A stretch of 64,000 bases of DNA from an uncultured bacterium (lineage in GTDB: Bacteria > Planctomycetota > UBA1135 > GCA-002686595), in NCBI GenBank assembly GCA_938075305.1, contig CALJGV010000032.1, forward strand, positions 1 through 64,000, given 5' to 3'. Shown here in pieces: positions 23,265 to 32,840 of this stretch (its first letter is position 1; every line of letters begins with the position of its first letter). The notes beneath the pieces are model-generated. The model ran no database searches, was not told the DNA's origin, and worked only from the letters and a program-made list of their open reading frames with translations. The translations under genes and the position numbers were made by a program.

Positions 23265-24986
23265 TCAGGTGACCTCCGGGCCCGCGGGCGAGGGAGCGGA
23301 AGACCGCTCGTCGTAGAAGTGGACGTCGCGCTGGGGGAATGGAATCTGGATGCCCTCCTTGTCGAAGCGGCGCTTGACGGTCTCGGTCACGTCCCAGAAC
23401 ACGTCCCAGTAGTCCGTGGTCTTGACCCAGGGGCGCGTGATGAGGTTCACCGAGGAGTCGGCGAGCTCGTGCACGCGGACGTTGGGCTCGGGGTCCTCCA
23501 GGACCTTGTCGTGGGCGGTGAGGATCTCGAGGAGGACCTCCCGCGCGCGTGCGAAGTCCGATCCGTATGAGATGCCGAAGACCATGTCCACGCGGCGCAT
23601 CTCGTTGGCGGTGACGTTGGTGATCACGTCCCCCCAGACCATGCTGTTGGGCACGTGGATGGTCCGGTTGTCCATGGTGCGGATGGTGGTCGTCATCAGC
23701 GTCATGCCCATGACGCGGCCGTAGGCGCCCGCGGTGTCGACGATGTCGTCCACGTCGAAGGGCCGGAAGACCATGATCATCAGGCCGCTGGCCAGGTTCC
23801 CCAATGTGCCCTGGAGGGCGAGCCCCAGCACGAGGCCGGCGGCGCCGATGGCCGCCAGCATGGGCGCCATGTTGATGCCGAGCGCCGAGAGGGCCATCAG
23901 GAAGCCGATGAGGACCAGGCCCTTCTCCACGCTGGAGACCACGAACTGTCGGAGGAGCGCAGAGCTGCCGCGGACGCGCCTCATGGCCCGCTCGGCCACC
24001 ATTCCAGCGATCCTCGAGATCAGAAAGGCAACCAGGAGCGTCGCCAGGGCCTGGAGCAGCTCGAGGCCGATGGCGATCCCGCCGTCGGGGCTGCCGAGCC
24101 AGGCCGTGAAGCTTGTGATCGCAGCGTTCACGCCCGTGATGGGCGGAGTGGCGACGACGGAGCTCACGTAGGCCCTCGCGGCCGCCCCTTCCCCGCCCTT
24201 CTTCTCAAGCGCGGCGATCACGATATTCACCCGCTCGATCAGCCGGCCGCGCTGGCCCCGGAGCAGGACCGCCTGCTCGTTGAAGCGGGCCTGACCCTCA
24301 TCAGTGCTCTGGAGGCCAGCGATCTCCTTGGCGGAGATCTCTGCGCAGGTGGCCTCCAGGAGGGCCAGCCAGACCGTCAGTTCCTCCTGCACGAGCTCCA
24401 GGGTCATGGGCCTAATACGGGCCTTGAGCACCTCCTTCTCGAGCTCGATGGCGCTGGAACGCGTGAGGGATCCGGCTTCGGTGGTGGCGATCTTGGCCGT
24501 GGCGTCGCGGGCCGTGACCAGGCGGCCCCGCGTGGATTCCATGTCCGCCCCCGCCTTGGCGAGCGCCTTGACCAGGCCGTCGGCTGCCGAGATGAGCGTC
24601 TGAACGTCGGCGCGAACCTCGGTCTCGCGCTCCCGGTCAGGACTCTCGGTGGGCGCGGCCTCGATGCGGGCGAGCTCGGCGAGCTCGGCGTCGATCATCG
24701 CGAGGTAGGCGTCCAGGAATCCCTGGACCACCGGAGCCGGCTGTTCCTCGAGCTCGTTGGAGAGCTTCCCGGCGCGCTCCACGGCCTCGGCCAAGGTGGC
24801 GGGGGGGGAAGGGGGGGGAGTGACGCTCGCCTCGTCCTCCTCTTGGTCCGGGGCCTCGGCTGGCGCTGGCACCGCGGGGTTGCTGCTCTGGGCAGCGTCT
24901 TCCTGGGCGATCGCCGGGAGCGCGAGGCACAGGGCCAGGATGAGGGGTCGCACGGCGACCGCGGATGACATCGAGGGGAGCAGCAT
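23265..24986 (-). CDS. MscS-type mechanosensitive channel with long periplasmic N-terminus
   Basis: 573 residues. A signal peptide (ending about residue 27) and an acidic/Pro-rich linker precede a helical region with coiled-coil character (residues about 65-270). Membrane segments and the MscS core follow (about 305-555): the pore helix AAIGAAGLVLGLALQGTLGNLASGLMIM and VPNSMVWGDVITNVT are characteristic. The C-terminus RRFDKEGIQIPFPQRDVHF is shared almost word for word with the second channel at 43511-44572, so they are paralogues. It should release solutes under hypo-osmotic membrane tension in the inner membrane. Confidence 0.9.
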   Translation of the reverse strand: MLLPSMSSAVAVRPLILALCLALPAIAQEDAAQSSNPAVPAPAEAPDQEEDEASVTPPPSPPATLAEAVERAGKLSNELEEQPAPVVQGFLDAYLAMIDAELAELARIEAAPTESPDRERETEVRADVQTLISAADGLVKALAKAGADMESTRGRLVTARDATAKIATTEAGSLTRSSAIELEKEVLKARIRPMTLELVQEELTVWLALLEATCAEISAKEIAGLQSTDEGQARFNEQAVLLRGQRGRLIERVNIVIAALEKKGGEGAAARAYVSSVVATPPITGVNAAITSFTAWLGSPDGGIAIGLELLQALATLLVAFLISRIAGMVAERAMRRVRGSSALLRQFVVSSVEKGLVLIGFLMALSALGINMAPMLAAIGAAGLVLGLALQGTLGNLASGLMIMVFRPFDVDDIVDTAGAYGRVMGMTLMTTTIRTMDNRTIHVPNSMVWGDVITNVTANEMRRVDMVFGISYGSDFARAREVLLEILTAHDKVLEDPEPNVRVHELADSSVNLITRPWVKTTDYWDVFWDVTETVKRRFDKEGIQIPFPQRDVHFYDERSSAPSPAGPEVT

Positions 24987-24993
24987 GGAGTGG

Positions 24994-24999
24994 AGACTA
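24994..24999 (-). promoter_or_regulatory. -10-like hexamer TAGTCT, leaderless spacing
   Basis: Minus-strand TAGTCT ends 7 nt before the ATG at 24986. On the other strand TATGCT (25130-25135) may serve the divergent sugar operon. Confidence 0.5.
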
Positions 25000-25196
25000 G
25001 TCAGGCCGCCCAGGATCGCGAGGATGAGGCGGCGAGATTGTAGGGGACTGGCCCACGCTTCCGAGCCTGCTCAGTCTCCTGGTTGGACCCCGGGTAGACC
25101 GCAGGTCGGCAGCGCTTGGGGCCTTCCCTTATGCTCGCCCCGGCCTGAGCCCCGATGACCGCTCCGAACCACCTCCTCCGTGAGGGATTGACCGCC

Positions 25197-26222
25197 ATGA
25201 TCCACTCAGCTCGCCCGCTCCTCGCCGCCCTCTCCATGGGCGCTGCCCTCCTCGCCGCTGCCTGCCAGCCGGGCCAGGCAGACGATGGAGTCCGGATCGC
25301 TTACGTCTCCAATGGCGTGGACCCCTTCTGGGATGTGGCGGCCGCCGGGGCTCGTGCGGCGGAGGCGGAGTTCGGCGTGGATGTCGAGGTCGTCTTCCCC
25401 TCCCCGGCGACGGCCGAGGTCCAGCGGCAGAAGGTCCAGGACCTCCTCGTGCGGGGTATCAACGCCGTGGCCATCAGCCCGGTGGACGCCGAGAACATGA
25501 CGCCCTTCCTGGACACCCTGACCGAGAAGGTTCACCTCATCACCCACGACTCTGACGCACCGAAGTCCAAGCGCCGCTGCTTCATTGGCGTGGACAACTA
25601 CGAGGCGGGCAGGGCCTGCGGGGAGCTGCTGGTGGAGGCCCTCCCCGACGGCGGCGAGGTCGCGATCTTCGTCGGCCGCCTCGAGCAAGACAACGCTCGG
25701 CTCCGGCGCCAGGGTGTCATTGACGCCCTGCTCGGCCGCCCCGCGGACGCGTCCCGCAGCGACGCGGTGGACGCGGCGCTCTCGGGTAACGGCTTCACGA
25801 TCGTCGCGACCCGCACCGACGACTTCGACGCCGCCCGGGCCAAGTCGAACGTGGAGGACACCCTCGTCAAGTACCCCGAGCTGGCCGGCGTGGCGGGCCT
25901 GTTCGCCTACAACGCGCCGGCCTGCGTCGAGGCGCTGAAGGGCGCGGGGCGGCTGGGCACCGTGGCCATCGCCTCCTTCGACGAGCAGGACGCGACGCTC
26001 GACGGGATCGCCGCCGGCCACGTGCTCGGCACCGTGAGCCAGAACCCGTTCCAGTACGGATACGAGTCCGTCCGGATCCTCAAGGCCCTCTGCGAAGGGG
26101 ACGAGTCGGTCCTCCCCGAGGGCGGCATCCTCTCCACCCCCCCCACGGTGGTGAAGAAGGACAACCTCGAGGCCTTCCGCGCCAAGCTCAAGGCAGACAT
26201 CGCCTCGGGCTCGGGCAAGTGA
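25197..26222 (+). CDS. Sugar ABC transporter substrate-binding lipoprotein
   Basis: 341 residues with a lipobox ending at Cys23 (LAAAC). The mature part is a ribose/galactose-type periplasmic-binding protein: VRIAYVSNGVDPFWDVAAAGAR, VQDLLVRGINAVAISPVD, FIGVDNYEAGRACGELL and VAIASFDEQDATLDGIAAG. It should deliver a monosaccharide to the ATPase/permease encoded next. The ATG at 25197 is preferred because GTGAGGG lies about 10 nt upstream and the signal peptide starts there; an in-frame ATG at 25155 would add 14 residues and is also close to TATGCT at 25130-25135. The 3' end overlaps the ATPase start as GTGA. Confidence 0.9.
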   Translation: MIHSARPLLAALSMGAALLAAACQPGQADDGVRIAYVSNGVDPFWDVAAAGARAAEAEFGVDVEVVFPSPATAEVQRQKVQDLLVRGINAVAISPVDAENMTPFLDTLTEKVHLITHDSDAPKSKRRCFIGVDNYEAGRACGELLVEALPDGGEVAIFVGRLEQDNARLRRQGVIDALLGRPADASRSDAVDAALSGNGFTIVATRTDDFDAARAKSNVEDTLVKYPELAGVAGLFAYNAPACVEALKGAGRLGTVAIASFDEQDATLDGIAAGHVLGTVSQNPFQYGYESVRILKALCEGDESVLPEGGILSTPPTVVKKDNLEAFRAKLKADIASGSGK

Positions 26223-27745
26223 CCACGCGCCTCTCTGCCAGGGGGCTCGTCCGCCGCTTCCCCGGCGTGCTCGCCCTCGGCGGCGTCGACCTCGACGCCG
26301 GACCGGGCGAGGTCGTGGCGCTCGTGGGGGAGAACGGCGCAGGCAAGAGCACCCTGCTCAAGTGCCTCGCCGGGCTCGAGCAGCCGGACGAGGGGTCCAT
26401 GACCTATGAGGGCGGCGCCTGGGCGCCGCGCTCGACTGCGGACGCGGCCAGCGGCGGCGTCGCGCTGGTGCACCAGGAGCTGTGCCTCGCGGAGAACCTG
26501 TCCGCGGCGGAGAACATCGGGCTCGGTCGCGAGCCGCGTCGCGGGTGGATGCCCCTCGTGGATCGCGAGGTGCTGCGGGAGCGCGCGGCCCACGCCCTCG
26601 AGCGGGTCGGGGCGACCTTCGGTCCGGACGTGAAGGTGGAGACCCTCGCGGCGGGCCAGCGGCAGCTGGTGGAGATCGCCAAGGGGATCGACCAGGACGC
26701 GCGGGTGCTGATCCTCGACGAGCCGACCTCCAGCCTGACCTCCAGGGAGACCGCGCGGCTGTTCGAGCTGGTCCACCAGCTCCGGGCGGACGACATCACC
26801 GTGCTCTACGTCTCCCACCGCCTGACCGAGATCCTTGAGCTTGCGGACCGCGCCTTCGTGCTCCGGGACGGCCAGAACGCCGGGCACCTCACCCGGGACG
26901 AGCTCACCAGGGACGCCATGGTCCGGATGATGGTGGGGCGGGACCTGGCGCCGCCCGCGGCGCGCGCCGTCGCCGGTGAGGCCGCGGGCGCGCCGGTGCT
27001 CGAGCTCAAGGAGCTGGTGAGCGATGCCTTCCCGGCCGCCGCCGTTGACCTCCAGGTGCGCCCCGGCGAGCTGGTGGGCCTCGCGGGGCTCGTGGGCGCG
27101 GGCCGGACCGAGCTGCTCGAGACGGTCTTCGGTCTCCGGGCGCCGGTCTCCGGCGAGGTCCGGGTCGAGGGGCAGCCGAGGCGCTTCAGGGGGCCCCGCG
27201 ACGCCGCAGCGGCGGGGCTGGCCCTCGTCCCCGAGGACCGCAAGCTCCAGGGGCTGCTCCTCGAGGAGGGGGTGCGGGTGAACACCGCGCTGGCCACCCT
27301 CGACCGCCGGAGCCGCCGGGGCATCGTGGACCGCGCGGCCGAGCGTGAGGTCGCGGCGGCGCAGGTGGACCGTCTGGGGGTGCGGACCTCCGGGATCGAG
27401 CAGGTGGTCCAGACCCTTTCGGGCGGGAACCAGCAGAAGGTCGTGGTCGGGCGTTGGCTCGCGGCGGAGCCCGCGATCCTGCTCATGGACGAGCCCACCC
27501 GGGGCGTGGACGTGGGCGCCCGCGAGGAGCTCTACCTGCTCCTCGAGCGGTTGGCGGCCGAGGGGCTGGCGGTGCTCTTCGCGTCGAGCGACATGGAGGA
27601 GCTCCTGCGCCTCGCCGATCGCGTGGTCGTGCTGCACGACGGACAGGTCACCGGAACATTGGATCGGAGCTTGGCCACCGAGGAGGCGGTCATGGAGCTC
27701 GCCACCGGCGGCGGGCTCGAAGCGGAGGGATCGACGACAATATGA
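26219..27745 (+). CDS. Sugar ABC transporter ATPase, RbsA/MglA type (two cassettes)
   Basis: 508 residues, GTG start overlapping the previous stop. The first cassette has Walker A GENGAGKST (residues 38-46), a degenerate signature LAAGQRQLVEIAKG and Walker B VLILDEPTSSL. The second has a degenerate Walker A (LVGAGRTELL), the intact signature LSGGNQQKVVVGRWL and ILLMDEPTRGVDVG. This asymmetry is the normal state of the RbsA/MglA/XylG family, in which one polypeptide powers uptake. Located at the inner side of the inner membrane. The stop overlaps the permease ATG as ATGA. Confidence 0.93.
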   Translation: MTTRLSARGLVRRFPGVLALGGVDLDAGPGEVVALVGENGAGKSTLLKCLAGLEQPDEGSMTYEGGAWAPRSTADAASGGVALVHQELCLAENLSAAENIGLGREPRRGWMPLVDREVLRERAAHALERVGATFGPDVKVETLAAGQRQLVEIAKGIDQDARVLILDEPTSSLTSRETARLFELVHQLRADDITVLYVSHRLTEILELADRAFVLRDGQNAGHLTRDELTRDAMVRMMVGRDLAPPAARAVAGEAAGAPVLELKELVSDAFPAAAVDLQVRPGELVGLAGLVGAGRTELLETVFGLRAPVSGEVRVEGQPRRFRGPRDAAAAGLALVPEDRKLQGLLLEEGVRVNTALATLDRRSRRGIVDRAAEREVAAAQVDRLGVRTSGIEQVVQTLSGGNQQKVVVGRWLAAEPAILLMDEPTRGVDVGAREELYLLLERLAAEGLAVLFASSDMEELLRLADRVVVLHDGQVTGTLDRSLATEEAVMELATGGGLEAEGSTTI

Positions 27746-28794
27746 CGAACTCAAGCGGCGCCAGCCTGGCGCAACCGGATGCGGGCTCGCGGCTGGCGGG
27801 GTGGGGCAAGGTGCTCGGCATCTTCGGGCTCCTGGTGGCGATCGTTGTCACCACGGGCGCCATGAACCCGCGCTTCTTCGGGGCGGAGAACCTGGAGAAC
27901 GTCCTCCAGCGCACCGCGCTGTTCGGGATCATCGGGATCGGCGCCGCGTTCCCCATCGTCACAGCGGGCATCGACCTCTCCATCGGGTCGGTCATCGCCC
28001 TGGTGGCGACTTGCCTGCCCCCGTTGCTGGACGCCGGCGTCCCCGCCGGCCCTGCGGTGATCGCGGTGCTCCTCCTGGCCGCTGGCCTGGGCCTGATCCA
28101 CGGGCTCCTCATCACGCGCCTGGGCCTCCAGCCCTTCGTGGTCACCCTCTGCGGCCTGCTCGTCTATCGGGGCGTCGCCCGCTACATCGTGGATGACCAG
28201 ACCGTGGGCTTCGGCGACTCCTACGACGGCCTCCGCACCCTGGCGACGGGCCGCCCCTTCTCCATTGGCGCCCTCGACGTGCCTGCCCCTGCTCTCGTCC
28301 TCCTGGCGGTGGCGGTCCTGGCGGCGATCTTCCTGGGGCGCAGCGTCTGGGGCCGCTGGATGCTGGCCCTCGGCCGTAACCCCACGGCGGCCCGCTACGC
28401 CGGCGTCCCGGTGGAGCGCGTGACCATCCTCGCGTACGTCATCTGCTCGCTCCTGGCCGGCGTGGGCGGTGTCCTCTTCGCCCTGGACGTGAACTCCGTC
28501 CAGCCTGCGAGCATGGGGAACTTCTATGAGCTCTACGCCATCGCAGCGGCCGTCCTGGGGGGCTGCAGCCTGCGGGGGGGCGAGGGGTCCATCCTCGGGG
28601 TGGTCCTCGGTGCGGCGGTGATGCGCTTGCTGTACAACTCGATCGTGCTGCTCGGGATCCCGAGCCAGCTCGAGTTCGCCATCGTTGGCGGTGTGCTCCT
28701 CCTGGGGGCGATCGCGGACGAGGTGGTCCGGCGGCTGGCGGAGGCGCGTCGGGCGCGGGAGCGCGCCCGCGCGCGGACGGAACGAACGACCTGA
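27742..28794 (+). CDS. Sugar ABC transporter permease, RbsC type
   Basis: 350 residues with about nine or ten membrane segments. The family motif GIGAAFPIVTAGIDLSIGSVIAL is conserved, as are GLQPFVVTLCGLLVYRGVARY and IAAAVLGGCSLRGGEGS, the loop that contacts the ATPase. It overlaps the ATPase gene by ATGA and ends in a basic Arg-rich tail. Only one permease gene is present, as expected for a homodimeric pore in this family. A 13-bp tandem duplication begins inside its last codons. Confidence 0.92.
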   Translation: MTNSSGASLAQPDAGSRLAGWGKVLGIFGLLVAIVVTTGAMNPRFFGAENLENVLQRTALFGIIGIGAAFPIVTAGIDLSIGSVIALVATCLPPLLDAGVPAGPAVIAVLLLAAGLGLIHGLLITRLGLQPFVVTLCGLLVYRGVARYIVDDQTVGFGDSYDGLRTLATGRPFSIGALDVPAPALVLLAVAVLAAIFLGRSVWGRWMLALGRNPTAARYAGVPVERVTILAYVICSLLAGVGGVLFALDVNSVQPASMGNFYELYAIAAAVLGGCSLRGGEGSILGVVLGAAVMRLLYNSIVLLGIPSQLEFAIVGGVLLLGAIADEVVRRLAEARRARERARARTERTT

Positions 28795-28805
28795 ACGAAC
28801 GACCT
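28780..28805. repeat. 13-bp tandem duplication across the permease stop
   Basis: GAACGAACGACCT occurs at 28780-28792 and again at 28793-28805, spanning the stop codon of the permease gene and leading into the AAAGGA ribosome-binding site of the next gene. Confidence 0.8.
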
Positions 28806-28816
28806 GAAAGGAACCC

Positions 28817-29980
28817 ATGACTCGGACCGTGCTTCAACTCCCCCTCCTGCTGATCGCCCTCATGGCCCTCGCCGCATGCAGCGCGACCGGGGCATGGAAC
28901 CCCGCTGACTCACCGGCCGACGTCCGGTCCTTCGGGACGACCGCCGACGGCACCGAAGCGAACCTCTTCGTACTGAGGAATGGCCGCGGGACCGAGGCGC
29001 ACCTCACGGACTTCGGGGCGACGCTCGTGACCATGAGCGTCGCCGACCGTGACGGGGAGCGAGCTGACGTGGTGCTCGGATTCGACGACGTCTCCGGCTA
29101 CGAGAGTGACGCCAACCAGTACTTCGGCTCCACCGTGGGCCGGGTCGCGAACCGGGTCGCTCGCGGTCGCTTCACCCTCGAGGGCCGCACGTACCAGCTG
29201 GCCACGAACAACGACCCCAACCACCTCCACGGCGGAGATCGGGGCTACAGCCACCGCATGTGGCGCGCCGAGCCGCACCCCGGCCTGGCCTCGGTGACCT
29301 TCCGGCTCACCTCGGAGGACGGCGACGAGGGTTATCCCGGCCGCGTGGACGCGACCGTGACCTACAGCCTGACCGAGGCCGACGAGCTCATCGTCGAGTA
29401 CCGCGCCACCTCGGATCAGCCGACGCCCCTCAACCTCACGCACCACAGCTACTTCAACCTCGCGGGGGCGGGCAGCGCCTCGGTGCTGGATCACGAGCTG
29501 CAGGTCATCGCGGACCTCTACACCCCCGCCGACGACACGCTGATCCCCACGGGCGCGATCGAACCGGTGGCGGGCACGCCCCTGGACTTCCGGGCCCCCG
29601 AGGTCATCGGCGCCCGGATCGGGGAGCTGGATGACACCTCGGCGCTGGGCTACGACCACAACTTCGCGGTGCGAGCCAGCGCGCTCAAGGGGGGCGCGGA
29701 GGCGGTGATGGCCCAGGGGCCCGTGGCCGTCCTCCGGGACCCGTCGAGCGGGCGCACCCTGGAGCTCTTCTCGGATCAGCCGGGCCTCCAGTTCTACTCG
29801 GGCAACTTCCTCAAGGGCGCCACGGGCAAGGGCGGCAAGGTCTACGCGCACCGCTCCGCCTGCTGCCTGGAGACCCAGGGCTACCCCAACGCGATCAACG
29901 AGCCCGGCTTCCCCTCGGTGCTCCTGATGCCTGGCGAGGAGTACCGCCAGTTCACCGTTCACCGCTTCTTCGCCGACTGA
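28817..29980 (+). CDS. galM: Exported aldose 1-epimerase (galactose mutarotase) lipoprotein
   Basis: 387 residues with a lipobox ending at Cys21 (LAAC). The GalM fold is clear: NPNHLHGG with the substrate-binding His, THHSYFNLAG with the catalytic His, YDHNF with the substrate-binding Asp, and LETQGYPNAIN with the catalytic Glu. It interconverts alpha and beta anomers of an aldose. The lipid anchor places it outside the cytoplasm, next to the sugar-binding protein of the same operon. An AAAGGA ribosome-binding site lies 5 nt before the ATG, and the permease gene ends 22 nt upstream. Confidence 0.93.
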   Translation: MTRTVLQLPLLLIALMALAACSATGAWNPADSPADVRSFGTTADGTEANLFVLRNGRGTEAHLTDFGATLVTMSVADRDGERADVVLGFDDVSGYESDANQYFGSTVGRVANRVARGRFTLEGRTYQLATNNDPNHLHGGDRGYSHRMWRAEPHPGLASVTFRLTSEDGDEGYPGRVDATVTYSLTEADELIVEYRATSDQPTPLNLTHHSYFNLAGAGSASVLDHELQVIADLYTPADDTLIPTGAIEPVAGTPLDFRAPEVIGARIGELDDTSALGYDHNFAVRASALKGGAEAVMAQGPVAVLRDPSSGRTLELFSDQPGLQFYSGNFLKGATGKGGKVYAHRSACCLETQGYPNAINEPGFPSVLLMPGEEYRQFTVHRFFAD

Positions 29981-30000
29981 CTGCACCGAGCAACCTGCCC

Positions 30001-30753
30001 ATGTTTGATCTCAAAGGCCGCGTCGCCCTCGTGACGGGCTCCACCACCGGCCTCGGCAAGGCGATGGCGTTCCACCTGGGTCGCGCCGGCGCGAAGGTGG
30101 CCCTTAACTTCGCGAACAACGAGTTGCGGGCCGCCAAGGCGCTCGAGGAATTTCGCGAGGAGGGGCTCGAGGGCGCCCTGTTCAAGGCCAGCGTGGTGGA
30201 CCCCGAGAGCGTGACCCAGATGGTCGCCGACATCGAGGCGGAGCTGGGGCCCGTGGACATCGTGGTCTTCAACGCCACCCCCGATCAGCCGCAGATGCCG
30301 ATCGAGGACTACGACTGGTCCTTCCATCAGTCGATGCTCGACTTCTTCGTGAAGAGCCCCTACCTGGTGACCCGCGCGGTCCTGCCGGGGATGAAGGCGC
30401 GCAAGCACGGCCGGATCATCAACATCGGCTCCGAGGTCTTCGACCGCGGCGTGCCGAACTTCAGCCCCTACGTGGCGGCCAAGGGCGCCCAGCGCGGCTG
30501 GAACCGCTCCATGTCCCAGGAGCTCGCGCCGTTCGGGATCACGGTCAACATGATCTCCCCCGGGTGGATCCCCGTGGAGCGCCACGAGAGCGACCCCCAG
30601 GAGATGAAGGATGGCTACAGGGCCCTGATTCCGATGGATCGCTGGGGCAAGCCCGAGGACATCGCGGGCGCCGCCGTCTACTTCGCGAGCGACGAGGCCG
30701 GGTTCGTCACCGGGCAGACCCTCGTGGTGAACGGCGGGATGACGGTCAGCTGA
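30001..30753 (+). CDS. Short-chain dehydrogenase/reductase, FabG-like
   Basis: 250 residues, the usual SDR length. It has the NAD(P)-binding motif TGSTTGLG (residues 12-19), NATP in place of the usual NNAG, the catalytic Ser in INIGSEVF, and Tyr-x-x-x-Lys in YVAAKGA. The C-terminal FVTGQTLVVNGGM block is standard. It should oxidise or reduce a secondary alcohol; in this operon a sugar or sugar acid is more likely than a fatty acyl substrate. It starts 20 nt after galM without a clear ribosome-binding site. Confidence 0.88.
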   Translation: MFDLKGRVALVTGSTTGLGKAMAFHLGRAGAKVALNFANNELRAAKALEEFREEGLEGALFKASVVDPESVTQMVADIEAELGPVDIVVFNATPDQPQMPIEDYDWSFHQSMLDFFVKSPYLVTRAVLPGMKARKHGRIINIGSEVFDRGVPNFSPYVAAKGAQRGWNRSMSQELAPFGITVNMISPGWIPVERHESDPQEMKDGYRALIPMDRWGKPEDIAGAAVYFASDEAGFVTGQTLVVNGGMTVS

Positions 30754-30787
30754 TCCGCCCGGGGACCCTCGCGGCCCCCTCTCCCCG

Positions 30788-32767
30788 ATGCCTCACACGT
30801 TCCTCACGGACATCGTGCTGCTCCTGGCGGCGTCGATCCCCATCGTCGTGCTCCTCAGGCGGATTCAGCTCCCGTCGGTCGCGGGCTTCGTGGTGGCGGG
30901 GGCGCTCTTCGGCCCGCACGCCCTGAGCTGGATTCGCTCCGTGGAGGAGGTGGAGGCGCTGGCGGAGATCGGAGTGGCGCTCCTGCTCTTCACGGTCGGC
31001 CTCGAGTTCTCGCTCCCCAGGTTGCTCCTCCTCAAGCGGGCCCTCCTGGTCGGGGGCTTCGGTCAGGTCATGCTGACCCTGCTGGTGGTGGGGCTGGGCG
31101 GGGTCGCCCTCGGGCGCGATCTGTCCGGATCGGTCCTGTTCGCCTTCCTGGTCGTCCTCTCCAGCACGGCCGTCGTGCTCAAGACCCTCACCGACGAGCG
31201 GCAGGTGGACACCCCCCACGGCCAGCTGGCCGTGGCGATCCTGCTCTTCCAGGACCTTGCGATCATCCCCTTGCTCCTGTTCGTTCCCCTGCTCGGAGGC
31301 GGCGGGGCGGGGGACCTCTCCGAGTTCGGGGTCGCGGGCGCGAAGGCGGTGGTCGCGGTGGTCGTCGTCCTGCTCGCCGCCCGCTACGGCTTCTCCCGCA
31401 TGGCCCCCGTGGTCGTCCGGGCTGGTGGACGCGAGCTGTTCACGCTGTTCACCGTGCTGGTGGCGCTCGGCGCCGCCTGGCTCACCGAGAGCCTCGATCT
31501 GCCCCTGGCGCTCGGGGCGTTCATCGCCGGGCTGGTCGTCTCGGAGTCGGAGTACAACCACCAGGTCGTCGACGAGATCCTGCCCTTCAGGGACGTCTTC
31601 AGCGCCCTCTTCTTCGTCTCGATCGGGATGCTCTTCGATGCGTCGATCGTCATCGAGGAGCCGGTGGAGACCCTGTCGCTCTTCCTCGCCGTCGCCACGG
31701 CGAAGGCCGGCGTGGTCTTCGGGGTTGGCTTCTACCTGACGCGCTCGCACAGGACCGCGATGATCGTCGCCGCGGCCCTCTTCCAGGTGGGCGAGTTCGC
31801 CTTCGTCGTGGCCAGCCAGGCGAGGGAGCTCGGGGTCCTGGGCGGGGCGGACGAGCAGCGTTTCCTGGCCGTGGCGGTGCTCTCCATGGTCGTCACGCCG
31901 GTGGTGATGCGCCTCGCCTGGCGAAGGGGCGAGGCCAGCCGGCTCTCGGCGGCTGGCGGCGACGGCGAGGGCGCGCCGGTCGACGCACCGCGGGTCCTGA
32001 TCGCTGGCTACGGCCTCACCGGGGAGCACCTTGCGCGGGTCCTCGCGGCCACGGGCGTGGATCACCGCGTGCTCGACACCGACCCCCACAGGGTCAAGCG
32101 GGAACGGGCCGCCGGCGTCCCGATCGTGCTGGCGGACGCCAGCCGGGCGGATGCCCTGATCCAGGCCGGCATCGGGGGGTCCAAGGTCTTCGTCGTGGCC
32201 ATCAACGACGCGGGGGCGACCCGGCGGGCGGTGGCGCTCGCGCGCCAGCTCTCGCCCTCCGTTCAGGTCATCGTCCGGACCCGCTTCCTCACGGACACCG
32301 AGGAGCTGCTGCGCCTCGGGGCGAACCAGGTGATTCCGGAGGAGTTCGAGACCTCCGTGGAGATCTTCGGCCGCGTCCTGCGGGAGTTGCACGTCCCGCG
32401 GGGGACGATCGCGGTGCAGACGGAGCTCGTGCGCCGGGAGGGCTACCAGCTCCTGCGGGGCCCGGTTGCCGAGGAGCGGCACCTGGCCGTCGTGGGGGAG
32501 ATCCTCGCGAGTACCGCGGTGGACACGCTCTTCGTGGGCGCGGACTGCGCGGGCTGCGGACGATCCCTGGGCGAGATGGGATTCCGTGTGCGCACCGGCG
32601 CCACCGTCCTCTCGGTGGTCCGCGGCGGAGATGAGATCCAGGGCCCCGGCGCCGACCTCGTTCTGGAGCCCGGCGACCTGCTCGTGGTGCGGGGGGAGCA
32701 CCGCGAGCTCGACCTCGCCCGGGATCTGATCGCCGGGACCCTCGACGCCGAGGACGCGGACCGTTGA
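30788..32767 (+). CDS. CPA2-type cation:proton antiporter (KefB/YbaL-like) with RCK domains
   Basis: 659 residues. The first about 385 form the Na+/H+ exchanger membrane domain (LPSVAGFVVAGALFGPHAL, ALLLFTVGLEFSLPRLL, LGAFIAGLVVSESEYNHQV). A TrkA-N domain follows with the nucleotide motif LIAGYGLTGEHLARVL, then a TrkA-C domain ending LEPGDLLVVRGEHREL. An unusual C-x-x-C pair (Cys587 and Cys590, in DCAGCGRSL) lies in TrkA-C. The protein should exchange K+ or Na+ for protons in the inner membrane under nucleotide control. It starts 34 nt after the dehydrogenase and may be read through from the sugar operon. Confidence 0.9.
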   Translation: MPHTFLTDIVLLLAASIPIVVLLRRIQLPSVAGFVVAGALFGPHALSWIRSVEEVEALAEIGVALLLFTVGLEFSLPRLLLLKRALLVGGFGQVMLTLLVVGLGGVALGRDLSGSVLFAFLVVLSSTAVVLKTLTDERQVDTPHGQLAVAILLFQDLAIIPLLLFVPLLGGGGAGDLSEFGVAGAKAVVAVVVVLLAARYGFSRMAPVVVRAGGRELFTLFTVLVALGAAWLTESLDLPLALGAFIAGLVVSESEYNHQVVDEILPFRDVFSALFFVSIGMLFDASIVIEEPVETLSLFLAVATAKAGVVFGVGFYLTRSHRTAMIVAAALFQVGEFAFVVASQARELGVLGGADEQRFLAVAVLSMVVTPVVMRLAWRRGEASRLSAAGGDGEGAPVDAPRVLIAGYGLTGEHLARVLAATGVDHRVLDTDPHRVKRERAAGVPIVLADASRADALIQAGIGGSKVFVVAINDAGATRRAVALARQLSPSVQVIVRTRFLTDTEELLRLGANQVIPEEFETSVEIFGRVLRELHVPRGTIAVQTELVRREGYQLLRGPVAEERHLAVVGEILASTAVDTLFVGADCAGCGRSLGEMGFRVRTGATVLSVVRGGDEIQGPGADLVLEPGDLLVVRGEHRELDLARDLIAGTLDAEDADR

Positions 32768-32795
32768 GCGGCCGGTCGCGGGGCGCGCGCCCTGC

Positions 32796-32801
32796 TAGAG
32801 T
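32796..32801 (+). promoter_or_regulatory. -10-like hexamer TAGAGT, 39 nt before start
   Basis: TAGAGT lies in the 73-bp gap before the giant helicase gene and would give a leader of about 30 nt, so the gene probably has its own promoter. Confidence 0.4.
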
Positions 32802-32840
32802 CTCGGGTCGGCGCGGGCTCACCCGCGTCCGCCCAGCGAG

